Positions 22,131 to 33,039 of a stretch of 64,000 nt of DNA are shown piece after piece. A program made the position numbers and the translations under genes. A model generated the notes under the pieces. That model did no database searches and was not told the DNA's origin. It was given only the letters and a program-made list of their open reading frames with translations. Positions within the stretch are counted from its first letter, which is position 1. Each line of letters opens with the position of its first letter. Source of the stretch: Thermothelomyces thermophilus ATCC 42464 (Eukaryota > Ascomycota > Sordariomycetes > Sordariales > Chaetomiaceae); assembly GCF_000226095.1 (NCBI RefSeq), contig NC_016472.1, positions 8,246,001 to 8,310,000 of the forward strand, read 5' to 3'.

Positions 22131-24119
22131 ATGGCGACAGACTTTAGCCGCTTGACGGTGGTTGAGTTGCGCCAGGAGCTGAAGCGGCGCAACCTGTTGC
22201 AGGCTGGGAAAAAGGCGGATCTCATCGACCGATTGGAAGCTTTCGAGAACGAGCAAACAGCTTCAGAGGCTCGCGGCGACAACCCCGTCGGTAATTATAA
22301 CGGAGCAAATGATTTGCCGCAAGAGCAGAGTGCAGAAGAGCCATCGAACGGCGACCATTCAAACTCGGCGCAGCCAGAAATCACGGCAGAGGCAGCGGAG
22401 TCGTTAACAGCTGAAGAGGCGCCGCAAGCTCCAATTGCCAGCCAAGACTCGGACGGCGCACCCGAAGCGGCCAATGAGACTCCTGTTCCGACAAGAGAGT
22501 CAGTGATGACTCAAGGTTCGAGTGCTGAAGACGGCGTTGATAAGCCTAGTAACGAGGCGGCACCTGCTACCGATATAATCGTAGACGCTGTTAACCGCAA
22601 GCGTCGCTCACGCAGCCCTCCCCCAGAAACTGAGTCTTCCAGGAAGCGGGCACGGCCAAGTGATAGCCACACTGCCGAAGGCGACTTACCTGGCGACAAG
22701 AATGATCTCCCCCCGCAAGATCCTGAGGAAGTTCAGCCGATACCCTCTCCGCCGCCGGCGACAGGCAACCACGAAGAATCGCCGGAGTCATCACGGTATG
22801 ATCGAGAAGATCAGGATGCGCCTACCGAAGACCGCAACCTGAGGCAAGACCGAGAAGTCTCCCCGCAAGCCAACACCACGCGAGCAGCTGCCGACGATCC
22901 GATCCCGGATGACGACAGGGACGTTGCGCCAGCACTGCATCCTGCAACAACTGCGCTCTACATCAAAAACTTCATGAGGCCCCTGAGGGAGTCAGTGCTA
23001 CAGGACTACCTGGTCGAACTGGCCGCATTGCCTGGTGCCGCCCTAGACCCGGATTGCCTTGTTCGGTTCTATCTCGACCAAGTCCGCACTCACGCGTTTG
23101 TGAGGTTCACCAGCGTTGCTGCAGCTTCACGGGTCCGGACAGCTCTTCACGGAACCGTGTGGCCCAACGAACGCAACAGAAAGGAGCTTTGGGTTGATTT
23201 CGTTCCCGAGGACAAGGTGGGTGAGTGGATTGAGCGCGAACAGTCTGAGGGAGCACGATCGTTTAGCCGCTGGGAAGTTGAATACGTTCCCGACGACAAT
23301 GGCGTCATTACCGTAAACTTGGTAAACGCAGAGATGGATTCCAGGCGCAATTCCGCGAGGCAGCCTCCCAATCCCCCGCTCCCGACTGGCCCTCCGCGCA
23401 ATTACCCAGGCGTCGAGGGAGCGCCCTCGGGTCCGCGCGGCCGAGGAACGAATCACTACCGCCAGGCGCACATGCCTCCACCGGCCTTAGCTGGCGCCAG
23501 CGCCCGGGGCCGTTTTGAGGACTATGACCGAGGCCGCGGATACAGGACCACCAGGGCTTATCCGCCGCTCGAATACAGGCCCGTCCCCGAAGACGTCGCC
23601 CTCCGGCGGCTGGACAACATGAACGCGCACATCACCCGGGACCGCCACCGTGACTTAGGCCGCCCGGACGAGATCAACCGCTACACGTTCGAAGACGGCG
23701 ACCTGTTTGTTGATCGTGGCAAGGAGGCCTTCATTGGCATCCGCCCTCCGCACCGCGAGCGTGAGCGCCGCCGCATGGGTATCGGCCGTGGGGCCAGCAG
23801 CCGGGGCGGCCCTCCCCCTCCCCCTCCCCCTCCTCCGCCTCCTCGCCGTCGCACTCCGTCCCCTCGCTGGGGCTCGCGCAATGATGACAGTTACTACCGC
23901 GGCGGCCGCTGGGATGACTACGATCGCGACAACTACCGCGACCGTCGCGATGACCGTGACCGCGACTATGGTCGCGACCGCTACCAGGAAGACGTGCCCC
24001 GCTCGCGTCTCGATGGCCAGCCTCTCCCCACTTATACCGGTGGCGGTGGCCGCGGCGGCCGCGGCGCTAGATGGGGTGGTGGTGGTGGTGGTGGCGGTGG
24101 CAGGCGGGACCGCTACTAA
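22131..24119 (+). CDS. Acinus-like SAP-domain RNA-processing protein
   Basis: Single-exon gene, 662 aa. Residues 5-40 form a SAP DNA-binding helix pair (LTVVELRQELKRRNLLQAGK, then ADLIDRLEAF). A long acidic, Ser/Pro-rich disordered part follows with a basic KRRSRSPPPE patch. At about 275-390 lies an RRM-like domain of the Acinus type: ALYIKNFMRPLRESVLQDYL, THAFVRFTSVAAASRVRTAL, ELWVDFVPEDKVGEWIEREQ. At about 480-540 is a stretch resembling the RSB motif that binds RNPS1 and SAP18 (ALRRLDNMNAHITRDRHRDL and INRYTFEDGDLFVDRG). The C-terminus has a polyproline run, many Arg/Asp repeats and a final RGG/poly-Gly segment. Acinus joins the ASAP/PSAP complexes at the exon junction and acts in splicing; that role is inferred from domain order. 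Confidence 0.82.
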   Translation: MATDFSRLTVVELRQELKRRNLLQAGKKADLIDRLEAFENEQTASEARGDNPVGNYNGANDLPQEQSAEEPSNGDHSNSAQPEITAEAAESLTAEEAPQAPIASQDSDGAPEAANETPVPTRESVMTQGSSAEDGVDKPSNEAAPATDIIVDAVNRKRRSRSPPPETESSRKRARPSDSHTAEGDLPGDKNDLPPQDPEEVQPIPSPPPATGNHEESPESSRYDREDQDAPTEDRNLRQDREVSPQANTTRAAADDPIPDDDRDVAPALHPATTALYIKNFMRPLRESVLQDYLVELAALPGAALDPDCLVRFYLDQVRTHAFVRFTSVAAASRVRTALHGTVWPNERNRKELWVDFVPEDKVGEWIEREQSEGARSFSRWEVEYVPDDNGVITVNLVNAEMDSRRNSARQPPNPPLPTGPPRNYPGVEGAPSGPRGRGTNHYRQAHMPPPALAGASARGRFEDYDRGRGYRTTRAYPPLEYRPVPEDVALRRLDNMNAHITRDRHRDLGRPDEINRYTFEDGDLFVDRGKEAFIGIRPPHRERERRRMGIGRGASSRGGPPPPPPPPPPPRRRTPSPRWGSRNDDSYYRGGRWDDYDRDNYRDRRDDRDRDYGRDRYQEDVPRSRLDGQPLPTYTGGGGRGGRGARWGGGGGGGGGRRDRY

Positions 24120-25089
24120 GAAGTCCCCATGTCTAGACTAGACTCTTCCCGGGGGCCATCTGCGACAGCCGCCTTTCAGTGCGTTTTGTTTTCGAACGGG
24201 CAAGAGCTTGTAAGGAGTAGTAGCAGCAACGCCGCGTACATGTACAGAATAATCAGTTGCCGCCATGACGATCAGCAAATGCGGGCACTGGAACGGGAGG
24301 GAGGTTTGGGAGGGTGGTTAACTGGCTGGCCCGCGCGAGACATCTCATTGCTTGCCTGGAAGCTCCATAGATGGAGGGAAATTGCTCACATACCTGCCTG
24401 CTAACTTCCTGCTTTTGAGTTTCCCATTTGGCCTAGCCCGGTCCAGCATAGGGGAAAAAACCAAACCCGTTTACGATATTGGCGTGGCGAGGGGACAGAA
24501 CAGGACTATCATAGGGGAACCGCTAGGCGAGCGAGAGACGGTTGGGGAGTGGGCTCGCGGGGAGAATGATGCCAAGGAGGAGCAGTGGCTGATTGATATC
24601 AGGTTCCGTCCGCATCTAGGCGGTATTTCTCTGGTTTGCCTTCCTGCCCGCGGCTCAGGCTTTAACAAAAGCAATGACGCCACCGGTTCTGCGAAGTGCG
24701 ATGCCGGGAACAAGTGAACTGCGGAATAGATTCCCTACCGTTGACACCAAGGTCTCTGCTGCGTTACATGTACCTTTCACTACGTGGAACAACCAACCGT
24801 AAGTAGCGGGCATTGCTGGGATGTCACCCACAACAAGATGAAAAGCTAGAAACGGGCCATGCGCGAAGGCACTTTTGAATTCCAATCTGTGTGAAACGAT
24901 GATGTGGCAATGTCCGATCAAATTAACAACCCTCACCCATCAAACAACCCAAGACCCTCGACACGGCCCCCCCCCCCCCCCTCCGCATACTCCAGAGACA
25001 AAATGTCTCAAAAACCATCAGCCAAGGAAGATCAATACTAACGACCCAGACCCACGACCAAACGATGCAAGTGCGTCAACCCAGAAGAC
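24120..25089. other. 3' intergenic region between convergent Acinus-like and CPA1 genes
   Basis: No coding signal was seen. A run of 15 C lies at 24967-24981. Confidence 0.6.
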
Positions 25090-26531
25090 TCAAGCAGCAT
25101 TCGCAACCAAAGGCGAAGGCTCGACACCGACACGCTCCTTGCTGAGGATGTCGATCATCAGCTGCGAAGGCCGGTTGTCACGGTAGACCTTGGCGTTGTC
25201 CTTGTACATCTGCACGTTCTCAAGGTACTTGTCAAACAGGTACGAGCTGTCCATCGGGCCGCCCTTAGCCTCGGGGTGGAATTGGGTCGAGAAGATGGGG
25301 CGGGTCTTGTGCATCATTCCCTCATTGCTACCATCGTTCAGATTGACAAAGTACTCCTTGAACTCGCTTGGCAGAGTGCTGGCGTCAACGGCATAACCGT
25401 GGTTCTGGCTCGTAATGTGGCACTGGCCAGTGGTCAAGTCGAGGGCCGGAATGTTGTGGGCGCGGTTGCCGTACTTGAGCTTGATAGTCCGGGCACCGAC
25501 GGCGAGAGCGAGCAGCTGGTGGCCGAGGCAGATACCCATGATGGGAACCGACGAAGTCTCCATCAGGCGGGCCAGGTTGTAGACGGTTTCCTGGCAGTGA
25601 GTCGGGTCACCCGGGCCGTTGGAAATGAAAACGCCATCAAAGTTGTCGGCAACCTTGTGGATCGGGTAGTTGTAAGGGAAGACAGTGACCGAAACACCGC
25701 GGCTGACCAGGCTGCGCAGGATGTTCTCCTTGACACCGCAGTCGATCAGAGCGATGTGGAAAGGTCGCGTTGGGGTTGGCAACGACAAACGGAGCCTTGG
25801 TGCTCACACGCTTGACCAGGTTGATGGCACCAGGGTCGACGAAGCCTTCGTCCTCGTCGGCATCGTATTCGTCACCAATTGAGATCCTGGCGAGGGAGGA
25901 GCCCTGCTCACGCAGGTACGTGACGATGGCACGAGTGTCGACGCCGGAGATGACGGGGACACCCTCACGGGCGCACCACTCGCTCAGGCTCTCGACGGCC
26001 GTCCAATGGCTGTACTTCTCAGCCACGTCGGCAACGACGACACCGGCGCACTGAATATGGGGCGACTCGAAGTACTTGAGGAGGTTGTACTCGTCGCGCT
26101 CGTTCGAGGGCACGCCGTAGTTGCCAATCAAGGGCTGGGTGAAGACCAGGATCTGGCCGCGGTAGGAGGGGTCCGTCATGGATTCGGGGTATCCCACGAG
26201 CGAGGTCGTAAAGACGGCCTCGCCCGAGATGTTCGAGTTGGCGCCGTAAGCCGTGCCGTGGAAGACGGGGCCGTCCTGCGTGGGAAAGTGGTCAGCGCTA
26301 CGGCCAACCTCAGGGCCAATAATCCGGTGAACGTACCCTGATAGTCAAGGTAGCGTCGACGCCAGACGCAGCAGCAGTGGCCCTCCTATTGGTCATCGGC
26401 ATGGCTCTGCCCTTGCTCCCGTCCACAGCCAGCCTGCTGAGGAGGCGAGCCTGGCCCGCAAGGCGGAGGTGAGCCCTTGGGGCAGCATGGCCCAAGGCGT
26501 TCGGGAGGCGGGCGGCCAACGAGGCGAACAT
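25090..26531 (-). CDS. CPA1: Arginine-specific carbamoyl-phosphate synthase small subunit (frameshifted in this sequence)
   Basis: Glutamine amidotransferase subunit that feeds ammonia to the large subunit for carbamoyl phosphate in arginine synthesis (arg-2 in Neurospora, mitochondrial). Exon 1 (26531-26337) encodes an Arg/Ala-rich, acid-poor mitochondrial targeting start ([19 protein letters not shown]). A 61-bp intron follows (26336-26276; branch GCTGAC), then [14 protein letters not shown]. The N-terminal CPSase domain ([30 protein letters not shown]) and the class I glutaminase domain ([21 protein letters not shown] with the nucleophile Cys, [11 protein letters not shown] with His and Glu) are both well kept. 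They lie in different frames: one extra base in the AAA at 25760-25762 (plus strand) breaks the frame at about codon 237, between VVANPN and FHIALIDCG. Without it the product would be 459 aa, the usual size. A sequencing or assembly error is as likely as a real lesion. A spliced attenuator uORF lies 70 nt upstream. Confidence 0.92.
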
Positions 26532-26601
26532 CTTTGGTGGAAGGTGTTGACGGAAGAGTTAGGTAGGATATCAGGCTTCACGGTCGGACAGGGGTTAGCT
26601 C

Positions 26602-26942
26602 TTAAGCTGACAGGGCTCTCCACAGATGGTCTAGAATTTGGTCAGTATGAAGCGGTGAGTCAGTACCCCGGGGGGCTTGGGCGGACCTGAGAGGTAGTCC
26701 TAGCGCGCCAGCACATTAGCATCCGTCCGAAAACCGCAAAATTGTCATGAACAAGCTGCAGCGGCGGTAGAACGGTCAACCAGCCTTTAAAGGCCGTATA
26801 ACTTTCATATGCCCGACCCGAGTTGGAATCGGGGTCACCGGAAACGCGGAGGAGCGAACGGTGGGGGTTGGAAGAACAGAAAACCACCAGTCCAGAGAGC
26901 AGAACATACCTGAGAAGTGAAGATAGAGAAGCGAATTTTCAT
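26602..26942 (-). CDS. Arginine attenuator peptide uORF of CPA1, spliced from three exons
   Basis: A 24-codon uORF in the CPA1 leader, assembled from 26942-26910 (33 nt), 26699-26687 (13 nt) and 26630-26602 (29 nt). The introns are 210 bp (donor GTATGT) and 56 bp (GTCCGC, acceptor TTCTAG). The product begins MKIRFSIFTSQ, continues DYLSDHLWRALSA and stops. From residue 8 on it matches the fungal arginine attenuator peptide, including the Asp at position 12, which is essential for arginine-dependent ribosome stalling in Neurospora. The length of 24 aa is exactly that of the Neurospora peptide. High arginine would stall ribosomes at the uORF stop and reduce CPA1 translation. The 13-nt middle exon is very small; the phase fit and the conserved peptide across both junctions are the support. 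The unspliced leader encodes no such peptide. Confidence 0.85.
26656..26662. promoter_or_regulatory. TGACTCA-type site in the CPA1 leader intron
   Basis: An exact TGASTCA sequence, the consensus of Gcn4/CPC1 (cross-pathway control of amino-acid genes), lies in the 56-bp second intron of the uORF. Position in a leader intron rather than an upstream promoter is unusual, so function is only suggested. Confidence 0.3.
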
Positions 26943-27686
26943 CAGCGCGGTTTCGCAAGGATGGCCAATTCAGTAAAAGCAAAAGAGCCGTTGTACGGTC
27001 GTCGAGAGTACGATGTTCTCGCTTTTCCTCGATCGCAATTCGAGTGTTTCACTCGACTCAAATGTTCTTGAGAAGCGTCGGACTCGACTCAGAAGTGTGG
27101 AAGAGAAGGGGAGGAAATGGCGGGAAGGCGAGAAAATACCCTTTTGACGTGTTGGGCCCCACTGAATTTTCTGCCCGGGTCAATTGGCCTGGCCGCCATT
27201 GGTTGGAGCCCGCAGAGAGAGGCCGAAAAACGGGAGTCACAGAGGGGCACTTCACTTTCGGCTAGCCACCTTTTGTTGCGGCTTCGGATTATTCGAAGCA
27301 GATTTACCCCCCGCTCCCTAGTGTAGTCAAACGTGGGATGGTTGTCTCTTTTTTTTGCTTTTCCTTCCGCTTGAATCCCCGAGATTGATGCTGTCTTTGG
27401 GTAAGATCGAGAGCAGCAACTCGGACCTAGAACGTTCCAGGCGAAACAAATTGCGGTGTTGTGATGATGACGATGATGACGACAACGAACGATGGTAATC
27501 AAATTTCAATGCTTGCTGCTATGGAGCCTCTCTATCCGTCAGCCCACGGATCCGGGCTCGCAGACTGGATCCGTGTGCAAGCCAAGCACGTGCAGCACGT
27601 CTGCGCTCTTCATCGCACAGCATGGCATTGACCCTAATGAAAATTGCGCAAGAGAGAGTCGATTCAAACTTGTACACAATTTCTCT
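26943..27686. other. CPA1 upstream region and ETF-beta 3' flank
   Basis: No gene supported. The segment contains the CPA1 promoter and transcription start, which I cannot place. Confidence 0.55.
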
Positions 27687-28644
27687 CTAGACAGCGCCGA
27701 GCTCCTTGAGCTTGGAAATGAGACCATCCACATCCTCAACCTTGCCGCCGCCTTGCCTGGCGGGTGGTTCTGTAGAGCATTAGCTAGAGTAGACAGACAG
27801 GAATGGGGAGGGCTAATCGAGCGCAGCTCACCTGTCACCTTGAGCACCTTGAGCCTCTTCTCCGCCGTGATGCCAAAGTCGGCCAGCGTCTTCTTCTCCA
27901 GCGGCTTCTTCTTGGCCTTCATGATATTCGGCAAGCTCGCATACCGCGGCTCGTTCAGGCGGAGGTCGGTCGTGATGACCATGGGCAGTTTCGCGCGCAC
28001 CGTCTCGACACCGCCGTCCACCTCGCGCGTGACGCTGACCGTGTCGCCGTCGCCGAACTCGACCTTGCTCGCCTGCGTGGCCTGCGGCCACCCCAGCAGG
28101 CCCGCCAGCATCTGGCCGGTCTGGTTGGCATCGTCGTCGATGCTCTGCTTGCCGAGGATGACGAGGTTGCTCTTCTGCTGCTCGGCCGCCGCCTTGAGGA
28201 GCTTGGCGACGGTTAGGGGCTCGAGGTCCTCGCCCTCCTTCACCTCGACGTGGATGGCACGATCGGCGCCCATCGCCATGGCAGTGCGCAGGACGTCCTG
28301 GGCCTTGGGGGGGCCGGCGTTGAAGACGCAGATGTCTTCGACGCCGCCGGGCGCCCTCTTCTTCTCGCGGATCCGCACGCTCTCCTCGACCGAGAGCTCG
28401 TCGAAGGGGTTCATGCTGTGCTTGACGCCGGCCGTCTCGACGCCGGTTTGCGTCTTGTTGACGCGCGGCTTAACCTGTGTCGCAGGAGGTCCGTCAGCGG
28501 GCGGAGATCCAGAGCGACGAGCGGGGACGGCAATGCTTGTCGTCGCATGGGATTGTACCCGGAAGATGAGATGCAGTTAGATCGTGCACTTACCGCATAG
28601 TCAATAACCCGTTTGACGGGCACCAGTATCCGTAGCGCTGACAT
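27687..28644 (-). CDS. Electron transfer flavoprotein beta subunit
   Basis: The mitochondrial ETF alpha/beta dimer takes electrons from acyl-CoA and other dehydrogenases to ETF-ubiquinone oxidoreductase. Exons 28644-28594, 28474-27832 and 27769-27687 give 258 aa, the family's usual length. The start SALRILVPVKRVIDYA joins over a 119-bp intron to VKPRVNKTQTGVETAGVKHS. The body carries NPFDELSVEESVRIREK, TAMAMGADRAIHVEV, NLVILGKQSIDDDANQTGQM with the flavin/AMP-binding region, and LRLNEPRYASLPNIMKAKKK. The last two are the strongest signatures of ETF-beta. The final 62-bp intron links KVLKVTG to EPPARQGGGKVEDVDGL and the end KELGAV. No separate presequence is seen, as is normal for this subunit. 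Confidence 0.95.
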
Positions 28645-29106
28645 GGCGAAGCTCTGGCGTTCAATGGCTGGTTGTCGAAGAGAAGAGGGAAGCGTTCCTC
28701 TTCGGCCCATGACGATCCGCGACTTGCCTTTGCCGTCCCGGCACCCCGGCTAGTGCCGATGCCAACCTCGGCCAAGCGAGCGCCGGTTGTTGGAGCGGAG
28801 CGTTTTCCCTAACCCTAGAACAGGAGAGATCGCAGAAGGGGGTAACACAGCTTGGGTTGAGAGAAGAGAAGAATAAAAAAAAAATGAACAATGGAATTAA
28901 AGCCAAACTGCCTTTCGATGCAGTCTTTATGGTCTATGTTCAGTCCGTGTATTTTACCTAAGACACCGAAACTCCGGCTCCCTTCCCCGAAATGTCTCGC
29001 CATCACCCTTGCGGTCCCCCCCCCTTCTCCCTTTCACTTCCCACTTTCCTTCTTTGTCACGCCGTCCCCTCCGGCGACGGCGACGGCGACGACAACGACA
29101 ACACGC
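28645..29106. other. ETF-beta promoter and ArfGAP 3' flank
   Basis: Intergenic stretch of about 460 bp. No coding or RNA feature was seen. Confidence 0.55.
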
Positions 29107-30482
29107 TCACCAGTCATCCCACTCATCGTGCTTACTGCTTGGTGCCGGGGCCTGCGCGCCACCCTGTCTCCCGCCCTTCCCCATCGCCGACGTGCCTATG
29201 GAGCTTCCACTAGTCTTCCGTTGGTCGGCGGCGGCAGCGAAGTCGTCCCAGAACGCCCGCCTGCTCTCGTCAAAGTTGTTGCTGTTGGCATTTACCGGCC
29301 TGTACCCGCTTCCGCTGGGACCCTCGACAAAGCGGTGGAACCCTTCCTGCGCTGTCCTGGCACCGGCCTGCGCGGTCCGCGCCGCCTGGGCTGCTGCGTT
29401 GCGGGCTTGTGCTGCGAATTCGGACTCGGATATCTGAAAACCAGTCAACAAGTCAGTATGCAACAGGGCCAATGATCCTGGGTAAAGGTAGACGATTCTT
29501 AAGAGTTCATGAAACGACATACCTGTTTCGCAGTCGGCTGGATAAACCCCTCATTGACCGTCTTGGCCGTCTTGGTGACAGTCGACGCAAACCATCCGAG
29601 CCCCTTTGTGATGGCCGCCACGGGGTCCTTCTGCAGATCCTCCAATCCCGGGAGCGCCTGCTCATCCCGCCGCGGCCGCGGCGCCGAGTTGCCAAACCCG
29701 CTGTACTTGCCGCCCTGGCTCGGCGGCAGGTCGTCCGGCCTCTGCGCGTTCCGCTCGCCCAGCTTGGCAAAGTAGTCGACGTCCACCTTGATCTTACCCC
29801 CCGGCGCCGGGCTGTCGCTCCTGCTCCCGCTGAGCGGCGTCCCTGCGCCCGGGCCGCTCCTCGTCGGCGCCGTCGACGAGCCGCCCGCGCTCGGCGCCGG
29901 GCTCGCGCGCACGCTCCCGCCCCCGCCGGCCGCCTTGTTCGCCTTGTCCCCCGGCACGTACTCCCTCCCCTCCACCTTGGCGCTCAGCCTCTCCTTCCAC
30001 TCCTCGCCGACCTCGCCACCATACCGTTCGGCGATGGTCGCGTCGTCCCAGGTGAGCCCCTTCATCTTGGTGTCGGCATGCTCTTCGAAGAACCGCTTCC
30101 AGTTCGCGTTGCCGCCGAGCCGCATGCGCTCAATCTCGGCAGCCTTGAATGCGTCCATGGAGATGGACCGCACAAACGAGATGTGGACGCCCAGGCCGCG
30201 GTGGACGCCGGCGCATGAGAGGCAGATGAAGATGCCGAATTTGGGCGAGGCCCATTGCGGCGAGGGCGCGTTGCAGTCGCAGCATAGGTTGTTATCGGCT
30301 TCGGCTTGGATGGCGACGAGCTGGTAGTGAACGAGAGAGGCTCGAGATCAGCAGGCTGCGCGAACAAGGAACAAGCAGCAACAGGCCAGAGACGCAAAAA
30401 GGGACTAGCAAGTGGCGGGAAGGGGTGGGCGTACTTTGGACCTCGTCTCCGGGTCGACCTCCCACATCGCCCTGGAAGCCAT
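29107..30482 (-). CDS. GCS1: ADP-ribosylation factor GTPase-activating protein (Gcs1/ArfGAP1 type)
   Basis: Stimulates GTP hydrolysis on Arf at the Golgi and so controls COPI vesicle cycles. Exons 30482-30435, 30320-29523 and 29433-29107 give 390 aa. The ArfGAP zinc finger spans the first intron: MASRAMWEVDPETRSK-LVAIQ leads to CCDCNAPSPQWAS, FGIFICLSCAGVHRGLGVHI and SFVRSISMDAF. The C-x2-C-x16-C-x2-C spacing and arginine-finger VHRGLG are intact. Downstream are a Gly/Ser/Pro linker and amphipathic stretches like ALPS membrane-curvature motifs (GLGWFASTVTKTAKTVNEGF and the Phe/Ala-rich region of exon 3). The tail KHDEWDDW is the Trp/acidic end typical of Gcs1. Introns are 114 and 89 bp, both in phase 0. 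Confidence 0.93.
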
Positions 30483-31521
30483 TTTGGGCCAGCAGCTGTC
30501 GGGTTTGTTGACTGCGCAGCGCTAAGGCGATCGAAGGCGAAAAAAAGAGGACTTGTCGGGCAGCGTGTCACTGCACCCGATACGAGCGAGAATCGAACCA
30601 AGCGATACCGTTAAGTTGCCGCTACGCTCAGTCGAGACCCCACAGAGCCACCCTCTCTCTGGCTTGCAATTCCCTCGTCTGTCGAGAAACCATGCAGTCG
30701 AACCTTGGAACGTTTGTTTGGTCGCACTTGCAATTTCCCGGGTAGCTAGGTTATTCGCGACAAGGAGACAACGGGTTCTGGACTTTTGGTTGGGCGGGGC
30801 CAATTTGTCCAAACCGCCGCAACATCCATGCCTCAAACCCTCGAACCCCTGCAAGAGCCAGTGCGACCTCCTGCCCGCCTCAAGCGAAACAAGACACACT
30901 ACGGAGTACGGATTACGAGTATCTGTATTCCGTACTTGTATAACCTGCGTACTACCAGCGTTTACCGACACATACCGCATCACCCAATTTGAAATCAACA
31001 GGCGACAAATCACACCATAACGATCACAGGGAATCAAGACGTTTCTTATACCCGTTCCCCCGAGCCAGGCGAAAACCGTAGTGTACACGCCTTAAGGTGC
31101 GAAACGAAATGAATGAGCGAAGGGGCCGTCCGTCATGTTCTCCACGACTCCAGGAAACGAAACGAAAGTAAGAGGTAGGTCATGAAAAAAATATTAGGGA
31201 AATTTTTCTTCGCAGAAAGCAGCAGATAATGGATAACATCCCCGGAACTCTACCGGCAGCGACCCCTTTTTTTTAGAAGCCCGCGCAAATTCCAGGACGC
31301 CAGAAGTATCCCCGCCGCGCAATCTCGCTTTCGTGAAAAATCCCGTCTAGCCATTGGCGAAAAAGAAAAGATGTCATCCACCCATTTCCGGTCGTTAAAA
31401 TATGCACGCGCCCAAAAGTAATACAGACGAACGGGGAAAGTGTCGAATAGAAAAAGCGCGTGCATTCGTATCTCCATTGACGTATGCTGCGTGCTCATCA
31501 AGAGTAGAGCATCATCATCAT
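30483..31521. other. GCS1 upstream region and 3' flank of the RRM gene
   Basis: No gene supported. A 9-mer-based element at 30900-30936 has TACGGAGTA followed by TATTCCGTACT. A tRNA-like T-loop string near 30588 was examined and rejected. Confidence 0.55.
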
Positions 31522-33039
31522 CTAGGCGGCGGTCGCAGCGGGGGCAGCCTCAGCCTGCTCGGCGCCACCGTTGGTGCCCTCCGCCTGGGGAGCCTTGACA
31601 TCATCATCCGTCTTGTCCGGGCTGTCGATGGCAACCTTGACAGCGATCTCGCGGCCCTCAATCTCCTTGCCGTTCATCTCGGCGACAGCCTTCTGCTGCA
31701 GCTCCTCCGACGCAAGCGTGACGAAGCCGAATCCACGGCCCTTGCGGGGCTCGCCGCGAGCCTGTAGCTTCTTAATCATGAAGCGGGGAATCGGGCGCAG
31801 GGCAATCTTGGCGGACAGGGGCTGGTAGGCTTCGAACAGCTCCTTGAGCTAGAAGTGTGTCAGATATCATGATTCTCTTCTCGACAAGAATCAGGTCCAC
31901 GAACCTTCTCCTCGGTCAGGTCATACGGGAGGTTAGCAACCATGACCTTGGTCTTCGAGGGGATGCCATCGGCAGGCGGACCGCGCTCCCGACGCTCGCG
32001 GGGCCGGGCCTGACCCTTGCTAGGCTTGCCCTCCTTCTCGCCAGTAGCCTCGTTAGTGACATCCTTCAGCGCCTCGGGCTCGGCGGCGGCCGTAGCACCC
32101 GCATTCTGAGCAGGCGCGGCACCCTCTTCCTTCTTTTCGTCCTGTGATCACGTTAGCCGCCTATTTGCGTCTCAACACGCGGACGGTACTAAGCGACTTA
32201 CACCGCTGGCACGGCCACCACGGGCACGTCCACCACGGCCGCGGCCAGCCCGGCCGCGACCACGGGCAGACTGGCGGCGGCGGGTACCTTCGGCACCACC
32301 CTCAGCATTGGCACCCTCGGCCTTCTCGTTGGACTCGGGCTTGCGAGCAAGCTGAACGGAGACCTTGCGCTCCAAGATCTCCTTGCCCGAGAGCTCGGCA
32401 ATGGCACGCTCAGCCTCGCTGGGAGTCGACAAGTCGACGAAGGCATAACCGACCGGGCGGTCGGTGCGAGGGTTCTTCGGGATGGAAACAGACTCGCTGC
32501 AGCAGCAGAAATTAACGGTTAGCAACAGCTCGAGTGCAGTAAGACAGTGGTCGAAGAAAAGTTCAAGTAAAGCACAATGTTGGGTATCCGAAAACAACTG
32601 AGGGCGAGATGTTTTGCCAAAAAAAAAAAAAAAAAAAAAAAAAAAAGACAGATTATGAGGATGCGCAAGGGTGTAGGGATGCGGCGAACGCAAGTCTGCC
32701 TGGGTGCCTGGGCAAGCAAGGAGCGGTGAAGACCTTGCCGTCTTGCGTCGAGGTAAAACCGCGAGAAAGAAGTAGCCAAGAAAAAAATGGAATAGAAACA
32801 GCGGAAACTTACACAAGGTAGCCCTTGAAGAATTCTTTCAACTCCCCCTCCGTTGTCGCATAAGCCAGGTTTCCGATGTACAGGCGGCGACCTTCGGCAG
32901 CGCTGGCAAGGACAGCGTCGTTGTTGGCCGACTTGTCATCGGCAGCCTTGCCAGAGATAGAGGTGTTGGCCAGAGCGTTGGTAACGTCATTGACGGCAGT
33001 GGTAGCGGCGTCAGCGACTTTCTCCACGACGGTAGACAT
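31522..33039 (-). CDS. Two-RRM RNA-binding protein with RGG linker
   Basis: Exons 33039-32813, 32496-32202, 32141-31905 and 31848-31522 give 361 aa in consistent phase. RRM1 spans the first intron (RRLYIGNLAYATTEGELKEF with RNP2, then PVGYAFVDLSTPSEAERAI with RNP1). A basic RGG/GRG-rich stretch follows, then an acidic/Ala linker. RRM2 spans the last intron (TKVMVANLPYDLTEEKLKELF, then GRGFGFVTLASEELQQKAV) and the C-terminus is acidic and Ala-rich. The layout resembles fission yeast Rnp24, but I would not assign a name. A nucleolar or mRNP role is an inference from RGG and RRM content. The first intron (316 bp) contains an uninterrupted 28-nt run of T on the coding strand. Confidence 0.85.

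Noticed and set aside
30570-30650. tRNA-like T-loop string GGTTCGATTC on the minus strand
   Set aside because: The flanking bases do not form a 5-bp T stem, and no acceptor, D or anticodon arms can be drawn.
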